DNA from: Methylomonas albis
GTDB taxonomy: Bacteria; Pseudomonadota; Gammaproteobacteria; Methylococcales; Methylomonadaceae
Direction of reading: 5' to 3'
Length of the DNA: 64,000 nt
Assembly (NCBI RefSeq): GCF_014850955.1
Contig: NZ_JACXSS010000001.1
Coordinates: 3,286,001 to 3,350,000 of the forward strand
This document shows positions 49,718-59,259 of the stretch, one piece after another. Numbering within the stretch: the first letter of the stretch is position 1; each line of letters starts with the position of its first letter. The notes below the pieces were generated by a model that was given only the letters and a program-made list of their open reading frames with translations, ran no database searches and had not been told where the DNA came from. A program made the translations under genes and the position numbers.

Positions 49718-50275
49718 TTACAACTCAAATACCTCCGCCAAGGGCAGAATCAACTCCGGCAAACTCAACAGGGGCAAATCTTCCTCAACCCCAAAAACGT
49801 CGGCATTGGCATAGCGGCCGTCCGCGCCCAGAAAAAAACGTTGCACATAATTTTCCAACGGGTCGATCACCACATATTCCCTCACGCCGGCACGCTCGTA
49901 GAGCGCTTTCTTTTCACGCATATCCTTCAACGCCGTACTGGGGGATAAAACCTCTACCACCAAGTCCGGCGCACCGTGTATGGCTTTTTCGCCGATTTTT
50001 TCCGGGTTGCAGACCACTAGTAAATCCGGTTGCACGACGTCATACTCGGAGAGAATGACGTCCACGGGTGCTATGAAAGGTTTGCAGGGCTTACCTTTCA
50101 ACTCGGCTTTTAACTTCGCGGCAATAGTCATCACCACATTTTGGTGCTTGATACTGGGCGCGGGGCTCATATTGTAAGGAACACCGTCTATTAACTCCCA
50201 GCGCTCGTCGTCCGGCCATCCCGTATAGTCGGCGACACTGAAGGTTTGTACTGACAATTTAGGTACGCTATTCAT
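49718..50275 (-). CDS. Uma2-family (DUF820) PD-(D/E)xK nuclease-fold protein
   Basis: 185 residues. The family start YTGWPDDERWELIDGVPYNMSPAPS and the nuclease core VVQPDLLVVCN, APDLVVEVLSPSTALKDMREK are clear. Most members are of unknown role and occur in many copies in cyanobacteria and filamentous or aquatic bacteria. It follows copA by 12 bases on the same strand, but a functional link is doubtful. Confidence 0.87.
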   Translation of the reverse strand: MNSVPKLSVQTFSVADYTGWPDDERWELIDGVPYNMSPAPSIKHQNVVMTIAAKLKAELKGKPCKPFIAPVDVILSEYDVVQPDLLVVCNPEKIGEKAIHGAPDLVVEVLSPSTALKDMREKKALYERAGVREYVVIDPLENYVQRFFLGADGRYANADVFGVEEDLPLLSLPELILPLAEVFEL

Positions 50276-50287
50276 TCTTCGCTCCTA

Positions 50288-52534
50288 CTAAACACCCAGC
50301 TTAATCCAGCGCAAACGGTTGGCATTGCTGACCACCGTTACCGATGACATGGCCATCGCCGCACCGGCAATCATCGGATTCAGTAATATGCCAAACAGCG
50401 GATAAAGCAAACCGGCCGCCACCGGAATACCGATGGTATTGTAGAAAAACGCACCCAACAAGTTTTGCTTGATATTGGCCACCGTCAACTTAGACAGCGC
50501 CATCGCTTCGGACACCTTCAATAAGGAGCCTTGCAGCAACACAATGTCGGCGCTTTCGATAGCCACGTCGGTGCCGGTACCAATCGCAAAGCCGACATCG
50601 GCTTGCGCCAGAGCCGGCGCATCGTTGATACCGTCGCCGACCATGCCGACAATTTCGCCTTGCTGTTGCAAGGCCTTGACCACAGCCGCTTTATCTTCCG
50701 GCAACACTTGCGCCCGCACCTCACTTATCCCGGCTTGTGCCGCGATGGCGCGCGCGGTGATTTCGTTGTCGCCGGTCATCATCAGCACGCGAATACCGCG
50801 CTGCCGTAATTGCCGTACCGCAGCGGCAGAATCGGGTTTAATCGGGTCAGCCACCGAAACAATACCAACCACCGCGTCTTCTACCGCCAAAAACATCGGC
50901 GTCTGGCCTTTTGCCGCCAATTCGGCCATTTTATCGCGATGACTGCTATCGTCGACGCCATATTCCGCCAGCAACGCGGCATTACCGAACAAGCATTGCC
51001 GATCTGCAATGCGGCCGACGATACCGTGGCCGGCCACTGCCTGGAATTTTCTGACCTTGTCCAACTTAAGCTGCTTTTGCTCGGCAGCAGTCAGTATCGC
51101 CGCGGCCAAGGGATGTTCGGAACCCGATTCCAGACTGGCTGCATACTGCAACACCTGAGCTTCGTCGTAATCGCCAAAAGCGCTCACTTCAGCCAGACTG
51201 GGTTTACCGGCGGTTACCGTGCCGGTCTTATCCAAGATCAGGCAAGTCAGCTTGCCGGCACTTTGCAAGGCTTCGCCCTTGCGTATCAATATACCCATTT
51301 GCGCGGCGCGGCCGACCGCGACCATCACCGAAATCGGCGTCGCCAAACCTAGCGCACATGGACAAGCAATCACTAATACCGTCATCGAGGTGACAAACGC
51401 ATAACCCATGGCCGGATCGGGGCCTATGCTTAGCCAAATCAAAAAAGTCAGCACGGAAATAATCACTACAGTCGGCACAAATACCGCCGAAATCTTATCA
51501 GCCAGCTTGGCGATGGCCGGCTTGCTGTTCTGCGCTTGCCGCACGCTTTGAATAATCTGCGCCAAGGCGGTATCACGACCGATGCGAGTCGCACTGAATA
51601 AAAAACTGCCTTGCTGATTGATGGTGCCGGCGGCGACGCTGGCACCTTCCACTTTCTCTACCGGCATCGATTCGCCGGTCAGCATCGATTCGTCGAGAGT
51701 CGAGTGCCCTTCCAACACCACGCCGTCCACGGCAATTTTTTCACCTGGTCTAACCCGCAAGGTCTCACCGAGCCCGACTTTCTCGATAGGAATGTCGATC
51801 TCTTGGCCCTCACGCACCACGCGAGCAGTACGGGGTTGCAGTCCGATCAGCGCCCGTATCGCCGCCGAGGTTTTGCCCCGCGCGCGCGTTTCTAAGGCAC
51901 TGCCCAGATTAATGAACGCCAAAATCACCGCTGAGGCTTCAAAGTAAGCGTGTGCGGAAAGCGAAGGGAGCTGACTGGAATAATCAATGACAATACAGGA
52001 ATACAACCAGGCCGAACCGGTACCCAGCGCGATCAGGGTGTCCATATTGGCCTGCTTGACCAGCAGCAATTTCAGCGCGCTATGAAAAAAATGCCCGCCG
52101 GAATAAAACATGACAGCCAGCGTCAACAAAGCCACCTCGGACCAAAACACCGTGCCGGCTGCACTGCCCATCGCCGGAAACAAATCCAGATGCGCACCTA
52201 GCATTAGGGGTATACCCAATGCACCCGCCACGCCGGCCTTGCGGAGTAAATCGCGATAACGCTCTTCTTCCTGCTTTTCCTCTTCGCCAGGGTCTTCCAA
52301 GCCTTCCATCACCGCCGCATCGTACCCAGCGGACTTTAAGGCCTGCTTCATGGCTTGATGGTCCGGATTGCCGCCGACAGTAGCGGAATGATCGGCAAAA
52401 TTGACGGCTACGGACGCAACCCCCGGCACCGATTGCAATGCGGTTTCCACCGCACTGACACAACCGGCGCAACGCATGCCGAGTATGGAAAGGCGTATTT
52501 CCTGTTGCTGATTAGTCGATTGATCTAAAGTCAT
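50288..52534 (-). CDS. copA: Copper-exporting P1B-type ATPase
   Basis: 748 residues. One N-terminal heavy-metal domain ([15 protein letters not shown]), eight helices, the actuator motif [10 protein letters not shown], the copper site [11 protein letters not shown], the phosphorylation motif [11 protein letters not shown] and the nucleotide-domain [10 protein letters not shown]. It pumps Cu(I) out of the cytoplasm. A CopZ-like chaperone gene lies 66 bases upstream on the same strand. Copper handling is important in methanotrophs because of particulate methane monooxygenase. Confidence 0.95.
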   Translation of the reverse strand: MTLDQSTNQQQEIRLSILGMRCAGCVSAVETALQSVPGVASVAVNFADHSATVGGNPDHQAMKQALKSAGYDAAVMEGLEDPGEEEKQEEERYRDLLRKAGVAGALGIPLMLGAHLDLFPAMGSAAGTVFWSEVALLTLAVMFYSGGHFFHSALKLLLVKQANMDTLIALGTGSAWLYSCIVIDYSSQLPSLSAHAYFEASAVILAFINLGSALETRARGKTSAAIRALIGLQPRTARVVREGQEIDIPIEKVGLGETLRVRPGEKIAVDGVVLEGHSTLDESMLTGESMPVEKVEGASVAAGTINQQGSFLFSATRIGRDTALAQIIQSVRQAQNSKPAIAKLADKISAVFVPTVVIISVLTFLIWLSIGPDPAMGYAFVTSMTVLVIACPCALGLATPISVMVAVGRAAQMGILIRKGEALQSAGKLTCLILDKTGTVTAGKPSLAEVSAFGDYDEAQVLQYAASLESGSEHPLAAAILTAAEQKQLKLDKVRKFQAVAGHGIVGRIADRQCLFGNAALLAEYGVDDSSHRDKMAELAAKGQTPMFLAVEDAVVGIVSVADPIKPDSAAAVRQLRQRGIRVLMMTGDNEITARAIAAQAGISEVRAQVLPEDKAAVVKALQQQGEIVGMVGDGINDAPALAQADVGFAIGTGTDVAIESADIVLLQGSLLKVSEAMALSKLTVANIKQNLLGAFFYNTIGIPVAAGLLYPLFGILLNPMIAGAAMAMSSVTVVSNANRLRWIKLGV

Positions 52535-52600
52535 GATGAGGATTCCCGAGCAATACCGTGTTGATCCGCGCCCAAAAGCTGCCAGCCGCTGATGCGGGCT

Positions 52601-52810
52601 TTATTCGACCTTGAAACCGGCGTCGCTGATAACGTCTTCGATTTCATCCAGATCGGTTTGCGCCGGGTCGAATTCAACATCGACCCGTTTGTCCTGATGC
52701 GATGCCTTTACCGTTACCACGCCGGCGATAGCCGATACTTTGCTGACGATGCTGTTTTCACAGCCACCACATTTCATACCACTTACTGTTAATGACGCTG
52801 ATTCGGACAT
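52601..52810 (-). CDS. copZ: CopZ-like heavy-metal chaperone
   Basis: Start at 52810, backed by a strong ribosome site (AAGGAG) nine bases upstream, gives 69 residues. A single HMA fold carries the metal motif GMKCGGCENSIV and the later DVEFDPAQTDLDEI segment. It hands Cu(I) to CopA, encoded next. I found no clear CueR-type operator upstream. Confidence 0.9.
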   Translation of the reverse strand: MSESASLTVSGMKCGGCENSIVSKVSAIAGVVTVKASHQDKRVDVEFDPAQTDLDEIEDVISDAGFKVE

Positions 52811-52930
52811 ATTTATCTCCTTATGATTCAAATTAAGACTGGGCCGCCATTCTCGACTTAAACTGTTTGAACATGGTATAAGGCGCGACCTATTCGCATG
52901 ATAGTGCAATGATCGGGAGCCCGTAAATAA

Positions 52931-54136
52931 ATGACAGATTTTCTGATTGGCAGACAGCAAATTCTGGACCGCCATCTCGACACTTTCGCCTACGAGATTT
53001 TATTCAGAGGCAAGGATTTCGACCTGAGTTTGAAAGATGGTGCCGCCAACGCCACTAATCAAGTCATCACCGATACGCTGTTGGAAATCGGCCTGAACGA
53101 ACTGGTCGGCCCCCACAAAGCCTTCATTAATTTCACCACACAAAACATACTCGACAAAACACCACTGCATCTCCCAAAAGAGCGCATCGTCATTGAAGTG
53201 TTGGAAAGCGTTGCCATCGATGACAACATCGTCGCCAATCTGAAAGAATTATCCCAACTCGGTTATACCATCGCGCTGGACGATTTCGTATTATCGCCCG
53301 AGTGGCTGCCCTTACTGGAGTTTGCCGACATCATCAAACTGGATGTGATGGCCGACGGCCTGGAGGGCACCCGACACCTGATTGAACAGCTAAAACCTTA
53401 TAAGCTCAAATTGCTGGCGGAAAAAGTTGAAACGCATCAGGAATTTGAAACCTTACGCGAATGGGGCTGCGAGCTGTTTCAAGGGTTTTTCTTCAGCAAA
53501 CCCAACATTGTGGAAGGCAAGCGGCTAGGCGTCAGCCAAACCGCCGCCATTCAATTGCTGTCTACCGTTAATAAAGCAGATGCCAGCTTTGCGGAAATCG
53601 GCAAGATTATCTCGCAAGACGTCGGCATGAGTTTTAAATTGCTGCACTATTTAAATTCGGCGTTCTTCGGCTTGCCGCAAAAGGTTGAGTCCATTCAGCA
53701 TGCGATAGCCTGTTTAGGGCTGATCGAGATCAAACGCTGGGTCAACATTCTGACCTTATCGTCCATGTCGGAAAAACCACCGTCGGTACTGCAGAACGTG
53801 TTGATCCGCGCCAAGATGTGCGAACTGATCGCGCGCGAAATTAAAGATGATCAGGAACATTATTTTTTGATTGGCATGCTTTCCGGACTGGACAGTCTGC
53901 TCGACATGCCGGTAACCAAAGTAATGGAACAATTGCCGCTGGCGGAAGATATTGACAACGCGGTTTTGAATTATCGCGGCAAGGCCGGGGAAGCGTTACA
54001 ATTCTGCATCGCCTACGAGCGTTGGGAGCCCGGACTTACCACCTTTCGCGACATTAGTCCCGAGCGCATCGCCAATATTTATCTGGAGAGCATAGATTGG
54101 TGGGCGACCCGCATTTTACCTTTCTTGGCCGCTTGA
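52931..54136 (+). CDS. EAL-HDOD signalling protein (YuxH-like)
   Basis: 401 residues. The N-terminal EAL-like domain has AYEILFRGKDFD at the EAL position and lacks the standard catalytic residues. The C-terminal HDOD domain (about 195-390) shows ISQDVGMSFKLLHYLNSAFFG. Such proteins are usually not phosphodiesterases but adaptors for twitching, c-di-GMP or stress pathways. It is divergent from copZ. Confidence 0.88.
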   Translation: MTDFLIGRQQILDRHLDTFAYEILFRGKDFDLSLKDGAANATNQVITDTLLEIGLNELVGPHKAFINFTTQNILDKTPLHLPKERIVIEVLESVAIDDNIVANLKELSQLGYTIALDDFVLSPEWLPLLEFADIIKLDVMADGLEGTRHLIEQLKPYKLKLLAEKVETHQEFETLREWGCELFQGFFFSKPNIVEGKRLGVSQTAAIQLLSTVNKADASFAEIGKIISQDVGMSFKLLHYLNSAFFGLPQKVESIQHAIACLGLIEIKRWVNILTLSSMSEKPPSVLQNVLIRAKMCELIAREIKDDQEHYFLIGMLSGLDSLLDMPVTKVMEQLPLAEDIDNAVLNYRGKAGEALQFCIAYERWEPGLTTFRDISPERIANIYLESIDWWATRILPFLAA

Positions 54137-54164
54137 GCCATTTACCCAAAATACCGACATCACC

Positions 54165-54602
54165 ATGACACTGAGATTGACTTTATTCTGGCTAGCCTGT
54201 CTGTTCGCCACCCCGCTTTACGCCACCGAACTCGGCAAAATAACGGCGGAACAACTGCTAAGCATGCAGCAAAACAACAATGCGCTGGTCGTGGATGTGC
54301 GTACCGCGCCGGAATGGCAATCCACCGGCGTCATCGCCAACAGCCAAAAACTGGAATCCTTTGACAGCAACGGCCGCTTTGACCAGGAAAAATGGCTGGC
54401 CGACCTGGAAAAACTGAAATCGTCGCCCGACCAACCGGTTATTTTGGTCTGCCGTTCCGGGAATCGTAGCGGCAAGATCGGCCAAATCCTTACCGAGCAG
54501 TTGGGCATGAAAAATGTCTATCATTTGTCCAACGGTATCCAGTCGTGGATCAAAGACGGCCACCCGGTTAAAGCCGATTGTTTGACCACTGCCTGTAAGT
54601 AA
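54165..54602 (+). CDS. Exported rhodanese-domain protein
   Basis: 145 residues with a signal peptide (about 1-19, ending TPLYA). The rhodanese core shows VVDVRTAPEWQSTGVI and the active-site cysteine in LVCRSGNRSGKIG. It would act in the periplasm in sulfur or redox chemistry. hflD starts one base after its stop. Confidence 0.9.
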   Translation: MTLRLTLFWLACLFATPLYATELGKITAEQLLSMQQNNNALVVDVRTAPEWQSTGVIANSQKLESFDSNGRFDQEKWLADLEKLKSSPDQPVILVCRSGNRSGKIGQILTEQLGMKNVYHLSNGIQSWIKDGHPVKADCLTTACK

Positions 54603-54603
54603 T

Positions 54604-55227
54604 ATGTCCCTCAATACGCTCAGCAACCAAACCATCGCGCTGGCCGGCATCGCCCAGGCTTGCTCACTGGTACACCAACTTGCCGGCACCGGCAATTGTC
54701 AAAGTGCCGCGCTGGAAGCCAGTATCGCCAGTCTGTTGAAAATAGACGCCGATAGCGTGGCCGATGTCTATGGCGGCTTGATCGGCGTCGAACACGGCTT
54801 ACAACAGCTCACCACCCAACTCGGCAGCCGAGTCCTGGCCAGTCCGGAGCAAGCCCGTTATGCCGCGCAGATCGTCTATTTGCAAAAACAACTGATTTCG
54901 AAGCCTGATATGCAAAAAACCATACAGGCCGGCGTCAGCAAGGCGCAGGCTCAAGTCGAACATTTCGGCATATTGCATGAAAATGTACTGGCCAATCTGG
55001 CCGATGTATATCACAGCACCATCAGCACGCTACAACCTCGCATCATGGTGCAGGGCGATCAGCAATATCTGGGCAATCAAATTACCGTGAATAAAATTCG
55101 TGCTCTGCTGTTGGCGGGGATTCGCGCCACCTTGTTGTGGCGGCAATGCGGCGGCAGCCGCTGGAAGTTATTGTTCTTTCGTAAAAAAATCCAGGACGAA
55201 GCCAAGTTTCTACTCACCCAAATCTGA
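54604..55227 (+). CDS. hflD: HflD-family protein
   Basis: 207 residues, the normal length of the family. The start TIALAGIAQACSLVHQLAGTG and the C terminus INKIRALLLAGIRA-like VNKIRALLLAGIRATLLWRQCGGSRWKLLF are typical. In E. coli HflD interacts with lambda CII and is encoded beside mnmA; its normal cellular job is unclear. Here it sits between a rhodanese gene and mutM instead. Confidence 0.93.
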   Translation: MSLNTLSNQTIALAGIAQACSLVHQLAGTGNCQSAALEASIASLLKIDADSVADVYGGLIGVEHGLQQLTTQLGSRVLASPEQARYAAQIVYLQKQLISKPDMQKTIQAGVSKAQAQVEHFGILHENVLANLADVYHSTISTLQPRIMVQGDQQYLGNQITVNKIRALLLAGIRATLLWRQCGGSRWKLLFFRKKIQDEAKFLLTQI

Positions 55228-55234
55228 CGCAAAC

Positions 55235-56050
55235 ATGCCGGAATTACCCGAGGTTGAAACCAGCCGGCGCGGCATAGCTCCGCATATTACCGGAAAAGTC
55301 TTTAAAGCCGTCATTGTGCGTCACCCTCAATTGCGTTGGCCGGTTCCCGAGTCTTTGACAAGCGATTTACCCGGCCAGCGCCTGGACAGTGTCGAGCGGC
55401 GCGGCAAATATTTATTGCTGACCACGCAACGCGGCACACTGATCCTGCATTTGGGCATGTCGGGGAATTTGCGTATCACCACGCCCGAGCAAGCCGTTCG
55501 CAAGCACGACCATATAGATTTCATTTTTGCTGACGACACGGTATTGCGCTTTAACGACCAGCGCCGATTCGGCGCGGCGTTATGGACTACTGAAGATGCG
55601 ATGATGCATCCCTTACTGGCAACGCTGGGGCCTGAACCCTTATCGACAGCATTCGATGCGGCCTATCTGCGGCTGCGCGCGACAAACCGCGCCGTACCGA
55701 TCAAGTCATTAATTATGGACAGCCATGTTGTGGTGGGCGTGGGGAATATTTATGCCAGCGAAGCCTTATTTTTAGCAGGCGTAAAACCTGTTCGTGCCGC
55801 CGGGGAACTGACTGTACTGGAGTGCGAAGCATTGGTTGCGGCAATTAAAACCGTGTTGCAACAAGCCATCGATAAAGGCGGCACGACCCTGCGCGACTTT
55901 AGCAATGCCGAGGGTAAACCGGGGTATTTCAAACAATCCTTACAAGTGTACGGTCGAGGTGGGCAAGCCTGCTTGCGCTGCGAGGAGCCGATTCAGCAAC
56001 TTAAAATAGGTCAACGCGCCAGCTATTACTGCAGCAAATGCCAACGTTAA
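55235..56050 (+). CDS. mutM: Formamidopyrimidine-DNA glycosylase
   Basis: Removes 8-oxoguanine and ring-opened purines. Start at ATG 55235 gives the required N-terminal catalytic Pro (MPELPEVETSRRGI). 271 residues with HLGMSGNLRI, the helix-two-turn-helix region (VVVGVGNIYASEALF) and a C-terminal zinc finger with four cysteines (ACLRCEEPI ... YYCSKCQ). It follows hflD by seven bases. Confidence 0.97.
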   Translation: MPELPEVETSRRGIAPHITGKVFKAVIVRHPQLRWPVPESLTSDLPGQRLDSVERRGKYLLLTTQRGTLILHLGMSGNLRITTPEQAVRKHDHIDFIFADDTVLRFNDQRRFGAALWTTEDAMMHPLLATLGPEPLSTAFDAAYLRLRATNRAVPIKSLIMDSHVVVGVGNIYASEALFLAGVKPVRAAGELTVLECEALVAAIKTVLQQAIDKGGTTLRDFSNAEGKPGYFKQSLQVYGRGGQACLRCEEPIQQLKIGQRASYYCSKCQR

Positions 56051-56060
56051 GCCACATAGA

Positions 56061-57764
56061 TCAACGCTGCCAATCGAAAACGGCGGTCACCCGATTTCCG
56101 CAGCCGTGATAAACCAGGCTGCTACATAAAGTCTCCAGCAAAGAAATTCCGCGACCGCAGTAGGCCTGATTACTGTCCAGTGCGCTAGTGCGCGCATGCC
56201 AATCAAAGCCCATTCCACTGTCGCGCATTTTAACGATCAAGCGACCGCCTTGTTCAGTCGGTTGGTGAATAAACAATAAGCGGATTCTGCCCTGCTTAAG
56301 TTGTTGCAAGCACTGGTCTTTCCGCGCGTAAAAACGCATAAAGCCTTCCGGACTGCTCTTCAGACTGGAATCCAAGCCCAGCAATCCGTGATCCAGCGCA
56401 TTCGCGAACAATTCGCTGACTATCATGAAGATATCCTGACGATAATTCTGCAAGCCCTGTATCTCCATCAAGGTATTGACCATTACCGGCACCGGATTGA
56501 TAAGCCGCAGACTATCAATATCAAACTCCATCATTTGCTTCCAGGTCGTCGCGGCAATGCTGTGCATGGGTTGCCGCACCTCTCTGCGTCCCCAGGGCAC
56601 GCTATCGACCGCACAACTTAAAATAACCAAGCTATTGTCATCTTTTTGAACCGTACCGCCCGTATGCACCTCAAGGCTCGCCTGCAGATTCTTAATATCA
56701 TCGCGTTTGCTTTGGCGGATAGCGCTGAGAATACGTTCCCCGCCAAAAAGCTCGCCTTGGGCATTTTCCGCCTCAAAAATGCCATCTGTCAGCAGATACA
56801 AACTGTCGTTCTCGCTGACCCGATGCAACTGTTCTTCGATGTCAATTGTTGCCTGAATACCCAACGGAATATTCAAGGAACGTATCGCCAAAAAACTGTT
56901 ATCGGCATGGTTGACTAAAAAATGTTCGGGCAACCCACAGGTAATGCTTTTCAGCGACGATGACTCGGGGTAAAGCGCTATCACCGAGGCCGCTAGAGAA
57001 CGGTTTACCGGCAACATTTGATACAGTTTGGCGTTAATCTCGGTGACGATTTCGTTAATGTCGAAACCTTTGCGCGTCATACCATAGAAAATATCGGCCA
57101 GCGGCGTTGCGGCTATCGATGCCGACAGACCGTGACCGGTAAAATCGCCCAAGAGCACGTGCAAATGATTCTCCGGGGTTTTGGCAACCAAAACCAAATC
57201 ACCGTTAAACAAGGCCAAAGGCGACATCACCACTTTCACGGCTTCGGTTTCTAGAAAACCGGCTTTTAAGACATTGTTGAACAGTTTCGCCGCCACCTCA
57301 TGTTCGAGGTCGGATGTTTGCCAATAGTCGAGCAATTGGTTTTTTTGCTCACGCTCTCGCTGATATAACTCACCCAGTTTTAGGGATGAACGAATTTTTA
57401 ACAGCAATAAACGATGATTGACCGGTCGACAAATTACTGCGTCGATCTCAACCGCAGCGCAATGATCCAGCAGCGTGTCGGTCAAATCATCGGCAATCAG
57501 TATGATAGGTAAATAGGAATCGGCCGCTTCGCGCATCTCGACTACCCGTTGCCAGGGCCACTCACGGCAGGCAATGATCAATAAATCGACCGAAGCAGTT
57601 GTCAGCCGCGCTATCACATCATCGGCGCTCGCCGCCGCCGCACAACGAAAATCCTGCGCAAGCAACTCGCCCTGCAAACTATCCGCATTTGAATTCGTCC
57701 CATCGTCCTCTAGCAACACAATCGAGGTCTGAGCCGGCTTAGAAAATGGATTCGACTGATTCAT
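56061..57764 (-). CDS. Receiver-PP2C (SpoIIE/RsbU)-HATPase regulator
   Basis: Start set at 57764 (MNQSNPFSKPAQTSIVLLED). 567 residues. The N-terminal receiver-like domain lacks the phospho-Asp: the position reads Cys in LLIIACREWPW and the conserved Lys is Arg (VICRPVN). A SpoIIE-type phosphatase follows (about 165-370, GDFTGHGLSASIAATPLA, LYLLTDGIFEAEN) and then a RsbW-like ATPase (IVSELFANALDHGLLG, GRGISLLETL). It probably controls an anti-sigma/anti-anti-sigma switch; no STAS partner lies nearby. Confidence 0.88.
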   Translation of the reverse strand: MNQSNPFSKPAQTSIVLLEDDGTNSNADSLQGELLAQDFRCAAAASADDVIARLTTASVDLLIIACREWPWQRVVEMREAADSYLPIILIADDLTDTLLDHCAAVEIDAVICRPVNHRLLLLKIRSSLKLGELYQREREQKNQLLDYWQTSDLEHEVAAKLFNNVLKAGFLETEAVKVVMSPLALFNGDLVLVAKTPENHLHVLLGDFTGHGLSASIAATPLADIFYGMTRKGFDINEIVTEINAKLYQMLPVNRSLAASVIALYPESSSLKSITCGLPEHFLVNHADNSFLAIRSLNIPLGIQATIDIEEQLHRVSENDSLYLLTDGIFEAENAQGELFGGERILSAIRQSKRDDIKNLQASLEVHTGGTVQKDDNSLVILSCAVDSVPWGRREVRQPMHSIAATTWKQMMEFDIDSLRLINPVPVMVNTLMEIQGLQNYRQDIFMIVSELFANALDHGLLGLDSSLKSSPEGFMRFYARKDQCLQQLKQGRIRLLFIHQPTEQGGRLIVKMRDSGMGFDWHARTSALDSNQAYCGRGISLLETLCSSLVYHGCGNRVTAVFDWQR

Positions 57765-57843
57765 CCGATAGATACTGCTTAGCTCTCGATGAAAGCTTAT
57801 TGATTTATAATCGCCACTCCCAACACCATGCAGCAGCCCGGCA

Positions 57844-58209
57844 ATGACGATTTTATTTTTCTCGCTGAGAGGCGTACCCGCAGACGAAGCCGACGATGTC
57901 CGCCAGTTACTGGCCGACAACGATATTGAGTTTTATGAAACGTCGCCCGGCAATTGGGGCATTTCCACGCCGGCTATTTGGCTTTATCAACGCGAAGACC
58001 TTGATAACGCCAGACAATTATTCGACGAATATCAACAACAGCGCGCCCTAGCTCAACAGGCGCTGTATCGGCAAACGAAGGCCCAAGGCGAATACCATGG
58101 CTTTTTGCGCCACAATCTGAACAAACCCCTCCGATTTCTCGGCTATAGTCTGGTCATCGGCCTGGTTTTTTACGTGTCGGTGAAATGGTTATTCGAGCTA
58201 GGCCTTTGA
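57844..58209 (+). CDS. DUF6164 family membrane-anchored protein
   Basis: 121 residues. The soluble part has FFSLRGVPADEADDVRQLL, NDIEFYETSPGNWGIS and WLYQREDLDNARQLFDEYQ. One C-terminal helix (about 98-118) ends VKWLFELGL. It is a conserved gammaproteobacterial family without known function. Confidence 0.8.
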   Translation: MTILFFSLRGVPADEADDVRQLLADNDIEFYETSPGNWGISTPAIWLYQREDLDNARQLFDEYQQQRALAQQALYRQTKAQGEYHGFLRHNLNKPLRFLGYSLVIGLVFYVSVKWLFELGL

Positions 58210-58216
58210 ATCGATT

Positions 58217-58453
58217 TTAGTTTGTCTTCAATATCGTCAACATCCGTTGAGCGTGCTCAGTCACTTCTATACCCAAGTCGGTCAGATACCCACCGTCATG
58301 CTGGGTCACCAACCCCTTATCGAACAGGCGTTGAGCCGCATCAATCAACACCGGATCAGCATTTCCATGCACCTTGACGCCTTCTTGTACGGACTCCAGA
58401 TTGAACAAGGATAAAAATTTAATTTCCGCGACCAATTCGTCGGTTAAAACCAT
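58217..58453 (-). CDS. TIGR02647-family small DNA-binding-like protein
   Basis: 78 residues with the family pattern FLSLFNLESVQEGVKVHG, IDAAQRLFDKGLVTQ and GGYLTDLGIEVTEHAQR, a winged-helix-like fold. It follows the DUF3530 gene on the same strand. Function unknown. Confidence 0.85.
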   Translation of the reverse strand: MVLTDELVAEIKFLSLFNLESVQEGVKVHGNADPVLIDAAQRLFDKGLVTQHDGGYLTDLGIEVTEHAQRMLTILKTN

Positions 58454-58477
58454 GTGTTACACCCTTTGTAATAATTA

Positions 58478-59251
58478 TTAATCTTCGCTGACCGTAGTGG
58501 TCAGCCAACTATATACGCGCTTTACAAGCAAATCGTAATCTTGTTGATAGCCGTGGTCCTCGCCATCCATTCTTATCTGCCGATACACCGGGTTATCCTT
58601 GCCGGCCATGCGCCGTTGCCGGGCGCTATCGAGCACTGCCGGTAGATCAAACTCGGCATATACATCCAAAAAAGGCAATTGCACTTTTTTAATCAAATCG
58701 AGGCTTTGCGCCTGCACTGCGGTAGTTTGCGGCACCGGCAAGCTAATCGATACCAGCGCCATCACATCATTGGGTTTATCGGCAAGCCGATACGCCGCCA
58801 TCAAAGCACCCATGCCGTAGCCGACAATCGCAATATGCTTCGCACCGCTTTTCAGTAGATGCTCGACAGCAGCATCAATACGCTCACGCGCCTCGTCGAA
58901 CAGCGGATAATAGTCTTCAGACTGCGCTCCGCTTTCCCTGACAGGCATTTGTACAGCTAGCGTAGCCCAATTATGCACGGGCAACGTGGTTCTCAAGCGA
59001 TGAATCAAGGGCTTGGCATCGGGATGCTCGCCCATCTCGTGCAATATGATGGCAACCTGACTATTGTCGGTCTTTTCCGCCTCAGTGTAGAGCGCCAGAT
59101 AGGTTTTGCCAGCGGATTTTAACCAAATCGCCTGCCCCATAGACAACTGTTGCTGAATGTCCGTCGCGTAATCCTGTTCCCGGCGGCTATCAGTCGCGAA
59201 CACCAAAGTCGAGACTGTCAACCACATGCCTAATACCACCGTTCCACGCAT
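58478..59251 (-). CDS. DUF3530-family alpha/beta-hydrolase-like exported protein
   Basis: 257 residues with a signal peptide (about 1-19, MRGTVVLGMWLTVSTLVFA). The core has a hydrolase-like elbow, IVGYGMGALMAAYRL, where Gly-Tyr-Gly-Met replaces the usual nucleophile Ser pattern, and a GEDHGYQQDYD end with the candidate His. Probably periplasmic; enzymatic activity is uncertain because the nucleophile serine is missing. Confidence 0.82.
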   Translation of the reverse strand: MRGTVVLGMWLTVSTLVFATDSRREQDYATDIQQQLSMGQAIWLKSAGKTYLALYTEAEKTDNSQVAIILHEMGEHPDAKPLIHRLRTTLPVHNWATLAVQMPVRESGAQSEDYYPLFDEARERIDAAVEHLLKSGAKHIAIVGYGMGALMAAYRLADKPNDVMALVSISLPVPQTTAVQAQSLDLIKKVQLPFLDVYAEFDLPAVLDSARQRRMAGKDNPVYRQIRMDGEDHGYQQDYDLLVKRVYSWLTTTVSED

Positions 59252-59259
59252 GGCAAACG

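Noticed and set aside
52811-52930. CueR-type operator upstream of copZ
   Set aside because: I looked for the ACCTTCC/GGAAGGT dyad and did not find it; the copper regulator is left open.
52601-52975. 124-residue version of the CopZ-like protein
   Set aside because: The extra N-terminal residues lack family similarity, and a strong ribosome site supports the start at 52810.
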